From positions 1 to 6,230 of the forward strand of contig JAHELX010000372.1 of NCBI GenBank assembly GCA_024643945.1: 6,230 bases of DNA. The letters are read 5' to 3'. The position numbers and the translations under genes were made by a program. The notes under the pieces were generated by a model, which worked only from the letters and a program-made list of their open reading frames with translations, was not told the DNA's origin and searched no databases. This DNA comes from Anaerolineales bacterium. GTDB taxonomy: Bacteria > Chloroflexota > Anaerolineae > 4572-78 > NAK82. This document shows positions 5,167 to 6,230 of this stretch, one piece after another (position 1 is the first letter of the stretch; each line of letters begins with the position of its first letter).

Positions 5167-6230
5167 CTAAAAGCAGAGTTTCCCGGGATTCATCACATGA
5201 TTGGGGTCAAATATTTCCTTGATTTTTCGCGTCACGATCGTGGTCTGTGCATCTGCGTTGTAGACCATATCAGCCCATATGCCATATGGCCGCGAGAAGA
5301 ACGCTTTCTGCCTGAACAGCCTGAGGCTGGCGTCGCGGAACAACGCCTGAGTCCTGAGCATCTCCGCCCGATTCTGCCGGTCGAAGGGGAGAAGGAATTC
5401 GCAATGGCAGCCGACTCCCTGATGCACCGGCTGGATATAAACGCCAATGTCCGGGACCGGATACTGGTGTTCATTGGCCGCTGAAACCATCGTCGTAACG
5501 TAGCCGGGCGTTCTATCCAGCGTGGTCAGGAAGAATACTTCCTGTGATCCTCCCTTGTACCTCAGTTTCCAGTACGGTTCTGGGGAAGGTTTTAGTAAAA
5601 GCTCCAGCAACTCACCGCCACGGCAGCCCTGGATTGCCGGCACCATCTTCAAGCCAAATTGCTGGGCAATGTCCCGGATATCATTTTCCTGAGCTTCAAC
5701 CTTTTCTCTGGGCAAAATGTGCCCGCCTGTAATCCCCACGATGACTGCCCATGCGGGGAGTGCCTCTTTCAAGGCTTCAACCTCATCCGGTTCATTGGTC
5801 AGGACGTAGGCCAGACAGGTGTTATTCAGGATGAAAAGCTCATCGCCGAATCTGAATTTGAGGAGTTTGTAGGTAAAATCAATGACAGCATCGAGCCGCT
5901 CTGCCGGAATGAAGACAAGCTTCCGGAAATCTGGAAAAACTTCGCATTTTACCGAGGCCCAAGTCACGATGCCCATACTGCCCTGGGCTGCCGAAACGAA
6001 CTTGTAGAAATCCAGTTGTCCCGGCCCGGGCCCTTGCAAGGGAACCAGCCCCTTCTGCCAATCTTCTTCTTTTTCGCCGCGAAAAGCACCGCTGCCACTC
6101 CATAACTTATCCCCATTGCCCCACACGATCTCCAGGCTTCGCAGCGGTTCGAGCAAATTCCACTGATACTTGGGAGACATCACGGGTTCTCTTTCCAGGA
6201 GACTGGCTATTACCGATTTATTGCTCCGAG
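5167..6230 (-). CDS. FAD-linked oxidase, C-terminal part (COG0277), cut by window edge
   Basis: The frame is open through the right edge of the window, so 353 C-terminal residues are present and the start lies outside; the in-frame GTG/ATG at 6183 and 6180 are internal. What is seen begins inside the FAD-binding domain: LRSLEIVWGNGDKLWSG (around 29-45 of the visible part), then FYKFVSAAQGSMGIVTWASV (about 74-93), the usual second half of the domain. The cap domain follows, including QPVHQGVGCHCEFLLPFD (about 266-283), and the protein ends with the canonical KIKEIFDPNHVMNPGK (336-351). The missing N-terminal part should hold the pyrophosphate loop. It is a distant paralogue of the oxidase at 2203-3858, but with the standard C-terminus, which makes it the more likely catalytic GlcD-type subunit. 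It is the first of the three operon genes in this window; the promoter is not in view. Substrate unknown; a 2-hydroxy acid such as lactate or glycolate is the default guess. Confidence 0.9.
   Translation of the reverse strand, partial: RSNKSVIASLLEREPVMSPKYQWNLLEPLRSLEIVWGNGDKLWSGSGAFRGEKEEDWQKGLVPLQGPGPGQLDFYKFVSAAQGSMGIVTWASVKCEVFPDFRKLVFIPAERLDAVIDFTYKLLKFRFGDELFILNNTCLAYVLTNEPDEVEALKEALPAWAVIVGITGGHILPREKVEAQENDIRDIAQQFGLKMVPAIQGCRGGELLELLLKPSPEPYWKLRYKGGSQEVFFLTTLDRTPGYVTTMVSAANEHQYPVPDIGVYIQPVHQGVGCHCEFLLPFDRQNRAEMLRTQALFRDASLRLFRQKAFFSRPYGIWADMVYNADAQTTIVTRKIKEIFDPNHVMNPGKLCF

Noticed and set aside
1..6230. CRISPR array or insertion sequence
   Set aside because: No regularly spaced repeats, transposase frame or matching terminal repeats were seen on either strand.

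Overview
The window holds two unrelated gene blocks that face each other. The left part, on the plus strand, is a complete type IV (AbiE) toxin-antitoxin or abortive-infection operon: an AbiEi-family antitoxin/transcriptional regulator (356-997) and an AbiEii-family nucleotidyltransferase toxin (994-1797), whose stop and start codons overlap as ATGA. The right part, on the minus strand, is a tightly spaced three-gene redox operon read from right to left: a COG0277-type FAD-linked oxidase whose N-terminus lies beyond the window (5167-6230), a GlcF/HdrD-like iron-sulfur protein with two CCG domains (3871-5139), and a second, longer and divergent FAD-linked oxidase (2203-3858). The blocks converge on a 405-base gap (1798-2202) in which I see hairpins but no convincing gene.

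Region by region: 1-151 contains a perfect extended -10 motif, a nested stem structure and a good intrinsic terminator. It is either a short structured transcript or the tail of a gene that starts outside the window. 152-355 is the leader of the abiE operon. It is crowded with inverted repeats, and the last two sit on a plausible promoter whose predicted start falls on the abiEi start codon, so the mRNA may be leaderless. 356-1797 is abiEi-abiEii. 1798-2202 is the convergent gap. 2203-6230 is the flavin/Fe-S operon.

The redox genes look like a GlcD/GlcE/GlcF- or LDH-type complex: flavoproteins oxidise a 2-hydroxy acid or similar organic substrate and pass electrons through [4Fe-4S] clusters and a CCG protein to an acceptor. 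Two flavoproteins around one CCG subunit, with no membrane segments, suggest a soluble or peripheral complex. The substrate cannot be read from sequence. The many cysteine-bound clusters and the HdrD-like subunit fit a strictly or facultatively anaerobic bacterium of moderate GC content. A Chloroflexota, Desulfobacterota or Peptococcaceae-like host is a guess from general gene-family distribution, not a demonstrated assignment.

I did not find a clearly new system. The points most worth a second look are the AbiE operator/leaderless start, the possible short RNA at the left edge, and the unusual second flavoprotein, which has a divergent pyrophosphate loop, an altered C-terminus and many cysteines.
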